A stretch of DNA of 49,918 bases from positions 1 through 49,918 of the forward strand of contig QANT01001349.1 of NCBI GenBank assembly GCA_003254885.1. Reading direction: 5' to 3'. The translations under genes and the position numbers were made by a program. The notes beneath the pieces are model-generated. The model saw nothing but the letters and a program-made list of their open reading frames with translations, did no database searches and was not told the origin of the DNA. Origin of the DNA: Purshia tridentata. Taxonomy: Eukaryota > Streptophyta > Magnoliopsida > Rosales > Rosaceae. Below are positions 37,252 to 48,929 of this stretch, piece by piece; the stretch's first letter is position 1; each line of letters starts with the position of its first letter.

Positions 37252-40200
37252 ATGGCTGTGCTGCTTCACTTGAAGCTAACCTTCATTGTGCTTTGCTTCA
37301 CCTTGTGCCTGCTCCTACCAAAGATTCAGTCTACGGCCGTCAAATATTGTGGTCAGTTTCTGTTTCACTTTAATGGGATTCTAAGTTTCTTTTTTCCATA
37401 TCCGGGATTGCTTTTTTGGTTGCTTAGAAATTGTGGGAAAATGGAAGAAACCCAGATACTGTATCCCATTTGTATAATTAGGTTCTTAGGCTACAAGAAG
37501 ATGATTAACAGTAAAAGTTTCCCATTTCACCTTCAGGCTTCATGTATGTCTCTGCTTTTGAATCTTTAAATTGTCAAACTTGAGCGTTATTTATTTGCCC
37601 ATATGAATTCAGTCATTTAAAAATGTGAATTTTAGTGACTGTTGCAATGAAATTCTCAGAGAAAGGAACCTGGGGGGAGGGGGATGTTTTTCTGCATTAA
37701 TTTGCTTTAATAATTTTCTTTACTTATGATGCTAATTTAGTTCTTTGTAGGTTGCATTGGCAGTAATATCAATTTCATTTCTATCAAATTTCAGGTAACA
37801 AAGATGACTATGCTGTGAAGGTCCAGGGAGTCGAGATATTGCCTAACCCTGTGGTGAGAGGCAAGCCAGCCACCTTTAACATCTCGGCCTCGTCAGGTAC
37901 GACTTTCCGGCTTTTATTGTTTGCTAGTCATATATTCTGAGACTTGTATGCTGAATCTGATCAATGTAGTATAGTATGATGGCTCATGTGGAAACCAAGT
38001 GCATTAAAGGCCTGAATTTCTCTCATCAAATTACTTACTCCTATCAACAATTTCATCAGCATAACTCTGTGGGCGTGCATGTGCATTTGAATATGTGTTT
38101 TCCTTAAGAGAATACTTGCCTTCAGTTTTGCAAGTACAATTTAACTTGGAGAGAATAATTTTTATACTTTATATTGCACTTCATCTTTTAAGCAATGTTC
38201 TAGATAGGAAGGCATGGGAAAGCACATTAAAGCTTAAATATGTTCTTGAAATGTTTCAGATTTCATTTTGTAAATGTACTGTTTTGTTTATTGTAACCTT
38301 TAGCCCTTTCTCTCGTGCTGTGATGAGGGGATGCAGGCTAGACGAACTCAATACCTTTGAAATACCCCAGAAGAAGATTTTGCTCTACTTCAATCTTGAC
38401 TTTACACCACTCATAGTTCCCTTTTGTTGCAAGGCTTGGGGTCGCTTCTGCTTTGCATGTCCATGTTACACACCTAAACCATCTATTAGTTTCTTTTTAC
38501 AATTTCTCGGTCAAAATTTTTTTATTTATGCATTTAATGCACATTTTAAATGTTTTCGATTGATATAGAAACTGAATTTAATACAGTTTTGCTGCAAATT
38601 TAAATATGAACTTGAATCTTTCTTCCAAGTTTTACATAACTTAGCAACTGGACAATAAAAAAGGAAAAAAAGGAAAAAAAGAGAGTTCTTACCACTAAGA
38701 ATATGGAATGGGAAATATTTGAACACAAGTGTGCTTTTGTTTGACACTAGAAACCATAGTTGCTTTTATAATTCCCAAATCCATTATGAACAGTTGCTTA
38801 CTGTGTGGCGCCACTGGAATTTACCATTCAATTCAATGACGTCTTAAATGTACACTATTTGGTGGTATGATTTACTCAAATTAAAAAAAAAAAATATGAA
38901 AGTTAGATGTGACATTGTAATTTGTAATGTGCTAAAATTTAGCTACTGAAATTAAGGGAAACGAATGTTATACAAGATGGCGTCTAGAGTACAGCACATA
39001 GATATTGGTAACTAATTCACATTTACAGAAATCTTATAAATTTGGAAGTAGCAAATTACAACCAGAGAACTTCTTTTGCTTACATTTTGCCTATTCAAAT
39101 GGATCTCCTAATCTTTCTTCTCTGCATGACTTTTTCCTACTCTGGGTGAGTTCTAATAATTTATGGATTTTGGCATCTTTATTTTTGAGGAAACAAAGGT
39201 TTCAGTTATTTTCAAATTGCATAAGCAATAGGCAGGCTTCCTGCTTGACAGCTGATTTTGACCAAGGTTCGTGGAATTTTCTTCTCCTGCAGCAATTTTT
39301 CTTGGCTTTAATTTATATGGGGCCTAAAAAAAATTTAATGAAGTCTTGAGGAACATACTTCAATTTACAAAGATGAGTTCTTAATCCATATGGATGTTTA
39401 ATTGTAATTTTGGTAATTCCAATATAATTCTGAACTCGCATTGGGAGTGTTTTGTTCTTTCTGTTCATCAATGCTTGTTCTTCAGATAATACACATATTA
39501 ATGCATGTATTTTAGAGTTTATGGTTGCGTCCCTCGGGAATATCTTTGGGCTATTGCTAATTGTGCCTGCTATACTTCATACAGGTCAAGCCATCTCTGG
39601 TGGGAAAGTGGTGATTGAGGTTTACTATTTTGGGGTGCGCGTTCATACAGAAACACATGACCTTTGTGAGGAGAGTTCCTGCCCTGTTTCAGCAGGCAAC
39701 TTTGTACTCTCTCATACCCAAGTTTTACCTGGGATCACTCCGCCTGTAAGTTTCATTTAATAAGATTTATACTTTGCCCTCTTCCATACTGTTACAATTC
39801 CAAGATTATTCCCCACTTTGAGGCACACTAGCTGCATTCAGTTTTATAATTAACCTATATTTTATGGGCACCTGTGAGCTAAAATGTGTGGTTGTTTTAA
39901 TTCATGATTGATTGTATTAGTACCAAAAGTTTGAGAGTGCCTTACATAATATCATGCTCTTTATACTATATTGGCTACATATTTTTTAAGTCTTTTACTG
40001 TTTTTTTTTTTTTTTTGGTGTTATTAAAGTTAAGACATTTTCCAATGGTTCCTGAAAAGTGAAACTGAAGGAATGTAACAGGGGATTTCTACCATTTGGT
40101 TCACAAATAGGAGATAATTTACATTGCCTTCTTAACTCTCGTATACAGTAAATTACTTTTCCATCTTTTTTTAAACTGATTTTGGTGTACATTCCTGTGT

Positions 40201-40858
40201 TGGGCAGAAAACTGTTTGAATCTATCATGTAGTTTTTTGTTTTTTTTTTTCCTCTCTAATTTTGTTTTCCAATGCTTCCTAGTTCTTTTCTTTCCCTTGA
40301 CATTAGCCTTTTACGTTAAACTAGGAATTGAGAAATTCCTACATTCTGTTCCTCCTTTAAATGTTTTGTTGTTATTAAAGACCATTTTCAAGCAGCAGGA
40401 ATTTTGATTGTCATCCGTTTGTGTCAGTTATTCATAATTGTTCTTTTTTATGTTCCTAGAGCTATTATATCTTGTGTATGATAAATTTAATTTATTGGCT
40501 TTTGACATTTATGTCAGTTCTTGACTCTTGAGATTCATTACTATACCTTTAGAGCTGTAATTTATATTTACTTTGACTTTATAGATTCCTCTGTTATGTT
40601 TTTCTCTGAAGAGGCTGTTTTAATTTGTCACTACCTCACTGGATTTAATTTTCCCATTGTCTTGTTTTTCTTGTGCACTTCAAACCTGTTCTTCAGCTTT
40701 GCATTTTATTCAGATGTTTCACATAGATGACGATGTTTCATAATTTATAGGGCTCATACAATCTTAGGATGACAATGGAGGATGATCACAACCAAAAGTT
40801 GTCATGCATCAGTTTCAATTTCAAAATTGTCTTTGGATCTTTGGTCTCCGACAGTTGA
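37252..40858 (+). CDS. Secreted ML-domain (MD-2-related lipid recognition, NPC2-like) protein, 4 exons, 156 aa
   Basis: Exons: 37252-37351, 37795-37896, 39585-39745, 40751-40858, all GT-AG and in frame to TGA. Residues 1-27 are a clear signal peptide (hydrophobic FIVLCFTLCLLLP, cut near IQS-TA). The mature ML domain runs from YCGNKDDYAVKVQGVEILPN through PATFNISAS, GGKVVIEVYYFG, DLCEESSCPVSAGNF, LPGITPPGSYNLRMTMED to LSCISFNFKIVF. Cysteines in KYC, DLC, SSC and LSC match family disulfide positions. ML proteins bind sterols or phospholipids in a beta-sandwich pocket; plant members are annotated as PG/PI transfer-like proteins in the vacuole or apoplast, with no settled ligand. NIS is a possible glycosylation site. 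Length is typical (150-160). Intron 2 is 1.7 kb with no obvious inserted gene. Confidence 0.93.
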
Positions 40859-41572
40859 GCACCCACTACCGCGCTTTCTGCATTGTTCTTGAGTATGTTA
40901 CTTAAATAAGAATGAAAAGTCTAGTTCAAGTGCCTGAGTGTTTTGCCTCTTGTAAGTATTTGTTGTGGCAAGATGAAATTGAGATTGTCTGCTTGATCAT
41001 CCTGTAATTTACTCTGTCCTATATGATTATATGTACTTATGTACTGAAATTCAAATGAAATTTCAATTGTCGTTTTATGTATATTTTCAACCTTGTTCCT
41101 TTGCTTTCAAATTGAGGTAGTATTTTTTTTGGCACAAAATTGAAGTATTACTAGATGTGGCAATTTGTGACATGATCCATGATTCTCTACTTAAATCTGA
41201 TTCTGGTCTCATAATAACCCACAAATTTAGATATGAAGCTGAATCGGTAGATCCACAAAGCTGAAATGTCATTTTAGTGGTTTGATAGGAGACCAAAGCT
41301 TATGCAACTCCGGATGTAAAAATGAAATGAAAGCTTTTCAGCCATGCCCGCCATTTGTTTGGGAAGATCATTCAACTGACCTCTATATGCTTCTGAGGCT
41401 TCAGTCAGACGCCAAGTTGAGCTTCACCGCATGCTGAGCAGCAGTGGCTCCGGAGAAAAAAAGGAGGAAAAATGAAATCAAAGATACAAATACGGTGTAG
41501 AAATAGGAAAATTAGCCAAAATTTGAGATTTTAAAGATATTTAGCCATATTAATTTAGAAATATATACAATT

Positions 41573-41955
41573 CCTTTCATTAAGAGATCCTGCAAATAAT
41601 TTTATTTAAGAAATTTCTCATGAGGTTCATTATATGTTGTATTTCAAAAATCTGAATCGTTTATTTTGTTGGTGTCTATTTAAAAATTATCTATACAAAA
41701 ATTTAAATAAATCCAAAATCATTAAGATTTATAATTGTGATGAAATAAATAGACGAACAAAATGTTTTCGATAAACTCTTGAAATTGTGACCATTTAATC
41801 AATGGTCAAACGATTTTCGATTTTCTTAATTTTTTACAAGGATGATCCTTTAATGGAGACAAAAAAAATAGATGGTTTTGATTATAAAACTATGGAGTGG
41901 ACTCTATGAGGGATTCCTTAAATAAGCTTATTTAAAAGATCTCTTAACAGAAAGG
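41573..41955. mobile_element. MITE with about 115-bp imperfect terminal inverted repeats
   Basis: The left end CCTTTCATTAAGAGATCC pairs with the right end in reverse complement, CCTTTCTGTTAAGAGATC. The arms continue with TTATTTAAGAAATTTCTCAT against TTATTTAAGGAATCCCTCAT and inward to about 41690 and 41840. The centre contains an exact small inverted repeat TGACCATT-taatc-AATGGTCA (about 41790). No coding is seen. Confidence 0.8.
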
Positions 41956-41999
41956 CCTTGTACTTATGAAAGGCAAAATTAGGATATATTCCTTTATTA

Positions 42000-42900
42000 T
42001 TGTCCCTCTAAAAAATCATAGTAGATATTGACGAGATTTAAATATAAAAACACTATCGTTCTTATATGGATGCGGGCGTGTCAACGTTTGGCTAAGAGGC
42101 TGTAAGTTATTGTGTCGTGAATGAAAAGGTTGCGCTGAGATCTAACTTCAAACCAAGGGATTTCTTGGAGAGCAAGGAACATGAAGCTTGCCTAGGTCTG
42201 GTTTTGCCTTAATCGAAAGATGTTAACTCGTCTGGTGTAATTGTGACTCAATAATTAAATTCAAAAGTGCAAAGAAAAATGGCAAATGTGATTGGGTGAA
42301 TGAAAAAATAATGGATCTTTAGAAAAAATAGTATGAATAACTTGATTATTTTGAAAACGAGTGACAATTGTAGTTCTGACAATAAACCTTATGAATGACA
42401 AACATGAAATTAAAGACTGAAAACTTAAATAATAATCGATACTAGATCTTATTGAAATCCAGCAGAGCTAAAACCAAAGAAACTAGGAACTAAGAACAAA
42501 GGATGCTCGAGAGCTTGAGAACTTGAAGAAATTGAAGAGCTTGAGTCTAGATTGATTTTTGAAATTTGTGTGTTGTGAGAGAGATCTTCTTGTGTTGATG
42601 CTTCTTATTTATAGTGATCCAAACCCTAAGATTGTAGGAAATCTCTCTCCTTCTTGAACTTGGACTCCTTGGCTTGCTTTTCCTTCACATCCAAGTCTTT
42701 CTTGTAACTTGTCATATTTACTCTTCTAGTTCACCAAGGACTCTCAATGAGACTGGACTTTCCTTAAAACATGCAATTAATCTGGTTTAGGAAGCTTCTG
42801 AATCATGTTCCCGCTCTCTAGCTGATACGCCTTGGGCTGAGCTTTGCTTGATTCTGAGCCCGGCCGTATATCTCGGCACAGACTTCGGATGTAAACAATT
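42000..42900 (-). mobile_element. Decayed LTR retrotransposon fragment, reverse orientation
   Basis: Read on the minus strand there is a TATA-like ATCACTATAAATAAG near 42605-42620. It is followed by a leader with ACACAAGAAGATCTCTCTCA and CTCAAGCTCTTCAATTTC, typical of R-U5 regions of plant LTRs. No gag or pol protein is left. Boundaries are approximate. Confidence 0.45.
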
Positions 42901-43951
42901 ATCTTAACAAAGAAAATTGTGGGGTAATCAAGAGAATTTTCAGCCCTCTACTCTTTGGTGACAATATTGGTTGTGCATGCAGCCACAAGCAATAATGGCT
43001 GAGCCTCAGTACAACTTCTTTCCTACTTTGGATTAACTCACAAAGTAGTTCTTCCCCTCCAAACTGCGAACAGTAACAAAAAAGTTGAGGACTATCTTGG
43101 ACATCCCACAAGCCTTGTTCTTAGTAGCAACCTCCATGAGAGCAAGGCACTAGCTCCAAGATATTTCAAGTAATAGGCAAAAAGCAAACAACATGCCTCC
43201 GTGGTAGTAATTGAGAATGATAATTTCATAACTTGGCAATGTGTATTCTTTTCTTCATCACCATGCACTACTATAATATCCTTCATCAGGCACAAGTCCC
43301 AAACCATCAAGAGGCACAGTTTACAGTTCTCATTGTCCTTAGGGATAAGGATTTCTTACCCATTTACTTATTCATTTTTCTATTATGTATTAATCTTGAC
43401 CATCAAATAAAGAGTAAAGAGAAAAAGAAAGAAAAAGAAGTGGAAGGAAGTACGACAAAAAATAAAAATATAATAAGAAGCTAGGTAGGCAAATAGGTAG
43501 AAGATCTTGATCCCTTTGTTAACTCATGGTTTTTGTGGTGGTGAATTTGATGACGGTTTTTTCCTTTTATTTTTTTTTATTTTTTATTATTTCATCCGGG
43601 TAAAATAGGGAGTGTCGGAGAAGAAAATTAGAGGGGGGTATATTGAGCAATTAATAAGGGACTATGAGCCTATGGAAAGACCCCGTTAAGTTTAGTTATT
43701 AAGCTTCGTGGATATGTTAACATGCCATGTCATCATCCCCTCTCAGAATCAGATTTACTACCCACTAAATCCATCTCAGCCCCAACTTGGTCCTGAAGAA
43801 ATTCAACGAGATTCGATTCTCCCAGATCGAACTGGGCATCGACGACGGCGTTTTGCTCAAATGGAAGGTCGATTTCAGCTCCACTTTTTTCTGTGATTCA
43901 ATCGAGACCCACCAAAGCTTCGCTATTTCTCTGCCACCAGCTCCGTCATCT

Positions 43952-46900
43952 ATGGCGGCAATAAATACCGGTATTTCCAACATATACCAAAAACCGACTG
44001 GTACCGAATATTGTTTAACACAAGTTTGGGTACTATGTCATATTTTAGTTGTTCACTCTCACTCGTCAAGGTTATGCTATGCCTTAAATTGTCCTAGTTA
44101 AGATTACTACGTCATATTTTAGGGTGACATGCTTGTTTTGCAGGTCATGGGGGTGTTACATCAAGATCATATTTTCAGGGTCAGAGGCCTGATGCAAAAG
44201 TTGCTTTGGAGAAACAAAGAAACAATGATCCCCGATCTCAACCTCATAATGAAGATATGGACCTTGGATATGACAAGCCTTTGTCACAGACTTATGAAGA
44301 TCTTGAGCAGAAATTCCTAGATGACATTAAGAAACTAACCAAGGAACAGAACGATGCTGAGGATGCAGAAAATGCTAGACACAGAGAGGTTAGTTTATAT
44401 TTGAAAGAGCATTTTCTTTTATATGTATGCTTGTTAATCTCTGTGTGACTTTTTTTTTTTTTTTTTTTTTTNTTTTTTTTTTTCCTGAGGTGATGCTTGT
44501 TATTCTCTTGGATGCCCAATTTTGTATCTTTATTATCCTTCTACCATCTCTTGACAATCTTAAGCTTTTGGGCTAAGTGGATTATTTGGGACTTTGGTGA
44601 TCTTATGAACTACCCTTGTGACTCACCTTTTTTTTGTTTTTTCCAAAAACAGAGAATGTTTTCAATTTCGAAGAAAGAAAAAGTGCATTTTGTTGTTCTT
44701 ACCCTGTCTTTATGTTTTACATGTGAACTAATTTTAAACAAGGCCAGTAACATATTTTCTGGAATTTTGATTAACTTAACGAGGTAGAACCCAATAACTG
44801 ACATAATACTTGTTTACATTTCACATTTCAAATTTTAATCATACATATTTCAATATGATAATACCTTCCTAGCTTTACTGGCATGGATAAGTGCTAATTT
44901 AATATGTCTCTATAAAGTGATCGTGGGCATGGTGGTTTGTATAATTAACTAGACAATAGTAATTTATATCAGAATAAGTGTTCATTTTGACTGCTAAATA
45001 TGATAAATAGCCTCATATTTGTGCATATAAACATAGGCACCATGTTAGCCAGTATCGGGGGAGGATCATATCTGATACTCCATATCTAAAATTTTTGGAA
45101 TATCAGTGCTTCATAGTTAGCCACAAGTAATCAGGACGATAACATGGGGAGGGGGGTTTATGGTGAACCTGCCTTGTAGATATACCTTGTCATTCCTTTT
45201 CCAGACCTGCTTTAAACCCAAAATGGGTTGGGGAGAGATAAGTTATAAATGCAAATTGAGTTACATTTATAACATTGTGCCGCAATTGATTTGAAATTAT
45301 GTTTCAAACTTCTTTTTGTTTTTTTTTTTNNNTTTTTTTTTTTTTTTTGCCCTTAAGGATTTTGATAATGTTGTAAGAATCTTTTGCTTTTCCTTAACCT
45401 GTGTTGTCATCACATTTGAGCAAAATGAAACTCTTGCTTTGTAGCAAGACATCAAATCTTTGGGATAAAATCTCACTTGGGCCCTGGGAAGCACCGACAC
45501 TCCTAGGGGGTGCAGTGTGTTGTGACGGAAGGTGAGTTATGACGGAAGTACCACCATAGCTCCCACCTTTAGAGGTGTTTGTTTCAAACCAGTTAAAACA
45601 GGGCAGAGCAGTTTATGCATTTTGAATTGATTCAAAAAGCATCTAAGTTTATTTTCCAGGGACATAGATGTTTACACCGAGCATAAATTGATTTGCATTC
45701 CAAAGTGAGGAATGGTACTTGGCAATGTAAGAGTTCTATATTCTTAAAATGTTCTTCTGGGGCATTAAAAATCAAAAAATTCATTTCGGCGTAGATGACT
45801 TCTGATTTTAAGGATTATTAATTTCAAGATATTTTTTTATGATTGGAGCATTGCTATGTTGTAGCTTTTGGTTTTTATGATTAGATGTTTTCAGGCTATT
45901 TTTTGGAAAGTGAGAAGGCAGTGCACACTTTTTAGTATTTGTAAATATATTTAGTGGCACTATTGCCACCCATTCCTATTTGCGCACCCATCTTATTTCA
46001 CAGCCTCGCAAATTTTTTTAAGTAAACAAATCTATTCATCACACCCCCCATTATTCCCAAACTGCCTTTATCCCTTCCTCCTCCTCCTTCACCTTCTCCT
46101 TCCCATTTCCCTATCCTTTATAAACATGATTCGTCCTAAATCAATGAAAAGACAAATATTCTTGCTGAAGTTGGTAGGCAATGGGTGTAGTGATTAGAAG
46201 TTCATTCATAGGCTTAATTAGGTTCTTACAATTTTGTAAAAGTAAGTGTTGAAAGTGGTGGATCCATGTTTCTATACTCTAAGCACTTGTGTTATATTTG
46301 TGTTCTACCAGGCAGCCATGGAAGCCTTAGATTTTGTTTTTTTTCTGTTTTTTTCTGTTAGTATGCCATTTTTAGTAAATTTATAAAAGAAGAAAATTAT
46401 AATTAATTTAAAAAAAGAAAAGAGGGGTGGGGGAAATAAGACAGGTAGGTGGGAATAACACCACTCATATATTTATGGATGTTTAGCATCCTTGTTAGCA
46501 TTATTCTACAGCAATATATACTTTGACATTTCTCTCTGTTTTTTATTTCTTTTGTTTTTAGTTGTTTTTAGCGGAAAAAGTCTTCAGTGGAATGTTGGAC
46601 ACTGTGAATGGAAAAATCCATATGAAACATCATAGGCAAACTAGTCAATATACACACACTTCCGGGATGGGTTTGGACCTAGTGCTTGCTACCTCCTTCA
46701 AACTTAGATTTTTGCAGAAGTTCTCTGCGGAAAATATTAGGAGAGGATGCTGGACTCAGTCCAAACTTGCTAATCACCTTTTCATATTCAGGCTCCCTGC
46801 CTGTCCCTTCTTCTAAATAAGGAAATTTTGGATGCAATCATTTGAACCCCAAATTAGGTATTTTCAGGATATTCTACATATCAGAGTATCTTCCTCATGA

Positions 46901-47728
46901 AAGCATTTACGCTGTTTACTTACCAGATGTATTTCAAATTTTGTTTAGTTTTGTTAATATGTCACTAAACAAAATTGGCACATGGACATGGCTACAAGCT
47001 GCTGTCTACTGAACCCTTAAAACCGCTGCCAAAGCTTGAGGCAGCTTATTTTGCCCACAGCTGTCCTCAATGCCATTGCTTATAGACTTTAGCAGAGGTT
47101 CCAACAAACTGTGGATAACATGTTTTAGAAGTGAGACTTTCTTTTACGTTGGCAAATAATAGTTGTCAAGTTTGTCAATTTCTTTTTCTTTTTCTTAAGT
47201 TTGCATAATAAACAAAAGGTTCCCTTTTCCCCACTTCTGAGTCTTTCTTCTTTTGTGCTCTTTTTTCTCACATCCTGTCTTTATTTCATGCTTGTTTTTA
47301 ATTATGTATATAATTTAAGATGTTTATATGCCTTCAACTGTTAATACTTACACACATCATGTATTTTTCAGAAAATTGGTGCAATCAATGCTCAGTATGA
47401 AGAACAACTAGCAGCACTTCGAGCCCGGCATGCTAGTCGTAGAGATGAATTACTTCGGAGGGAATCAAATGCCCGACAACATCAATACCAGCAGTCCATG
47501 ATGGATCGTTTCCCTAACAGCAGCATGGGCCACTCTGATCTTCATGGGTACAGTGGAGTTACAGCCTCAGCTAGTGTTGGTGAAGCACACCGAGGCTATA
47601 GTACTGGTCAGTATGATTCCTACAGAGAGTGGGCTCGATTTCTTGGGGGTTCCCGGGATCATGGATTTGAGCCTAGAGGTCCATTTCCTGGAGGCCGTGT
47701 TTACGATACTGGCTCACGCTACTACTGA
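43952..47728 (+). CDS. Conserved coiled-coil plant protein of unknown function, 3 exons, 206 aa
   Basis: Exons: 43952-43970, 44144-44388, 47372-47728, joined in frame, ending TGA. The protein starts MAAINTGHGGVTSRSYFQGQ. A charged helical stretch of about residues 52-125 (QTYEDLEQKFLDDIKKLTKE, then ENARHREKIGAINAQYEEQL, then ARHASRRDELLRRE) should form a coiled coil. The C-terminal 75 residues are rich in Gly, Tyr, Ser and Arg and end GGRVYDTGSRYY, a disordered tail. There is no signal peptide or enzyme motif. The sequence has the look of a strongly conserved plant gene, but I cannot name it. Exon 1 codes only six and one-third codons; the leader is open in frame and an ATG at 43787 would add 55 residues. 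Intron 2 is 3 kb and includes two N gaps. Confidence 0.82.
44451..44483 (+). repeat. Poly-T tract with an unresolved base
   Basis: A run of about 32 T with one N at 44472 lies inside intron 2 of the coiled-coil gene. It could be the tail of a reverse retroposon or just an expanded homopolymer; the N marks an uncertain consensus. Confidence 0.8.
45319..45348 (+). repeat. Second poly-T tract with NNN
   Basis: T-run of about 30 bases with NNN at 45330-45332 in the same intron. Length is uncertain. Confidence 0.8.
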
Positions 47729-48009
47729 TTGAGCGGCTTGCGTGAATGACTTATTGTTTTTTCTCTAGATTTATTAGGAAGCTTATGCTTATACTAACAT
47801 ATTACTGTCATTTCTGTTTTAGTTTATGCAGTGTTATGTTGGTGTAGTGCTTTTGATTAATGAAATAGAAAATCTCACATATTGTTTTAAGTGAATAAGG
47901 AATGTCGGCATTTTGAAGCTAATTCTAGGAGTCAGCTCTTGTGTATACTAATACACCTGACACCTGCATTGTGCTCCCATGGCGTTTTCCTGATGCATTA
48001 ACTGATTTA

Positions 48010-48474
48010 CTAAGTGAAAAGTAAGTCTTTTTCTGAAAATAACACCTTTAAGTGAAAAGTGTGAAAACATTTCACGGCAGATTCTAGCAAAAAGTGCCAC
48101 CATTTTCTTCGTCTGGCTTTTCCTCTACAATCATCAATTGACCAATCCTCATGACAACCTTCATATGTTGTGATGAATTGAGGTTTAAAAGTCTCTGTCA
48201 TTTTCCATGGTTTTTGCATTTTATGAATAATTTCAGCCACCATCGGAGGTAAGGTGACCTGTGAAGAAGGGAAACCTCACATATGAATCTTATAAATCGT
48301 GCCATCATTCACTCACAAAAGGTAAGAGACTACTATCACTCTCATTGACTGCTATTTACTCTGTGATTGGCAAGCCTGCTGACCTCACATCACCAGAGCT
48401 ACCCATTGAGCCGACACTACCACCGAATTGCTTTTCTGCAGCAACAACTTTCCTTAACGAAAGTACCATTACTC
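48010..48474 (-). pseudogene. Possible two-exon gene fragment on the minus strand
   Basis: The minus strand holds two protein-like segments. One (about 48474-48361) begins MVLSLRKVVAAEKQFGGSVG and ends GLPITE before TAA. The other (about 48258-48010) follows a good acceptor, TTCTTCACAG, and reads VTLPPMVAEIIHKMQKPWKM, then PQFITTYEGCHEDWSIDDCR, then GKARRRKWWHFLLESA. Using the GTAAAT donor after the first segment, the phases do not fit the second frame, and no downstream exon is visible. Composition looks like real protein but I recognise no family. It may be a captured or decayed fragment, or chance. Confidence 0.25.
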
Positions 48475-48764
48475 CTTAAAACAGAAAAATAGACAGAAAA
48501 TGAGAAAAAAAAATAATGAGAGAAAGAGAAGTAGATGTTGATGGTGATTGGGTTCAAGTGAGGTGTGTTATTCCAACTTTTTTTTAATAGTTCATGTAAA
48601 AAAGAAAGATAAAATTACATAAATGCCGTACAAACTTTGAAGTTTTTGTGCAAATGCCATATTGAAAAAGTTTGTTGACAATTTGTCATTCAATCTTTCA
48701 AAATAGAGCAAATTTATCATATGTCGTCAATTCATCTATTCACTAGTTAAATTTAGGATAAATA

Positions 48765-48890
48765 GCTATTTTGGTCTTTAGACTATTACACTTGTATCAG
48801 TTTGGTCCTCAAACTTTTAATTTAGAAAATTAAGAACTTTGACTTTTTCAATTTTGTCAATTAAGAATTTTTCCATCAATTCACACATTT
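48765..48890 (+). repeat. Single arm of the same MITE family as 24127-24486
   Basis: ACACTTGTATCAGTTTGGTC, then TTTAATTTAGAAAATTAAG, TTTTTCAATTTTGTCAATTA and CCATCAATTCAC follow the order of the right arm of the 24127-24486 element read in reverse complement. The opposite arm is absent nearby. Confidence 0.6.
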
Positions 48891-48929
48891 TTTATCCAAA
48901 TTTATGTTTTTAGAGCACCATGTAAAGTC

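Larger units (their letters stand above)
40859..43951. other. ML gene 3' UTR, MITE and LTR relic, then promoter of the coiled-coil gene
   Basis: Bases 40859-41100 are likely 3' UTR. A MITE lies at 41573-41955 and a reverse LTR relic at about 42000-42900. Bases 42900-43330 carry broken minus-strand protein-like text with in-frame stops, which I cannot assign. Bases about 43700-43951 are leader sequence of the next gene. Confidence 0.5.
47729..48929. other. 3' flank of the coiled-coil gene with repeat arms
   Basis: The first 150-250 bases are likely 3' UTR (TTTTGATTAATGAAATAGAA near 47850 is A-rich and near a poly-A site type). A minus-strand protein-like fragment lies at 48010-48474. Bases 48610-48720 (ATAAATGCCGTACAAACTTT) and 48765-48890 look like single worn MITE arms; the latter matches the 24127-24486 element. 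Confidence 0.5.

Noticed and set aside
37090..37569. 159-residue frame that includes the ML signal peptide
   Set aside because: It reads through the exon 1 donor at 37351 into the intron; only the part from 37252 to 37351 is coding.
38095..38568. 157-residue plus-strand frame
   Set aside because: It lies wholly inside ML-gene intron 2, is Phe/Leu/Cys-rich from T-rich DNA and has no protein-like pattern.
46562..46816. 84-residue frame in intron 2 of the coiled-coil gene
   Set aside because: It joins neither flanking exon in phase and is not protein-like; might be transposon debris.
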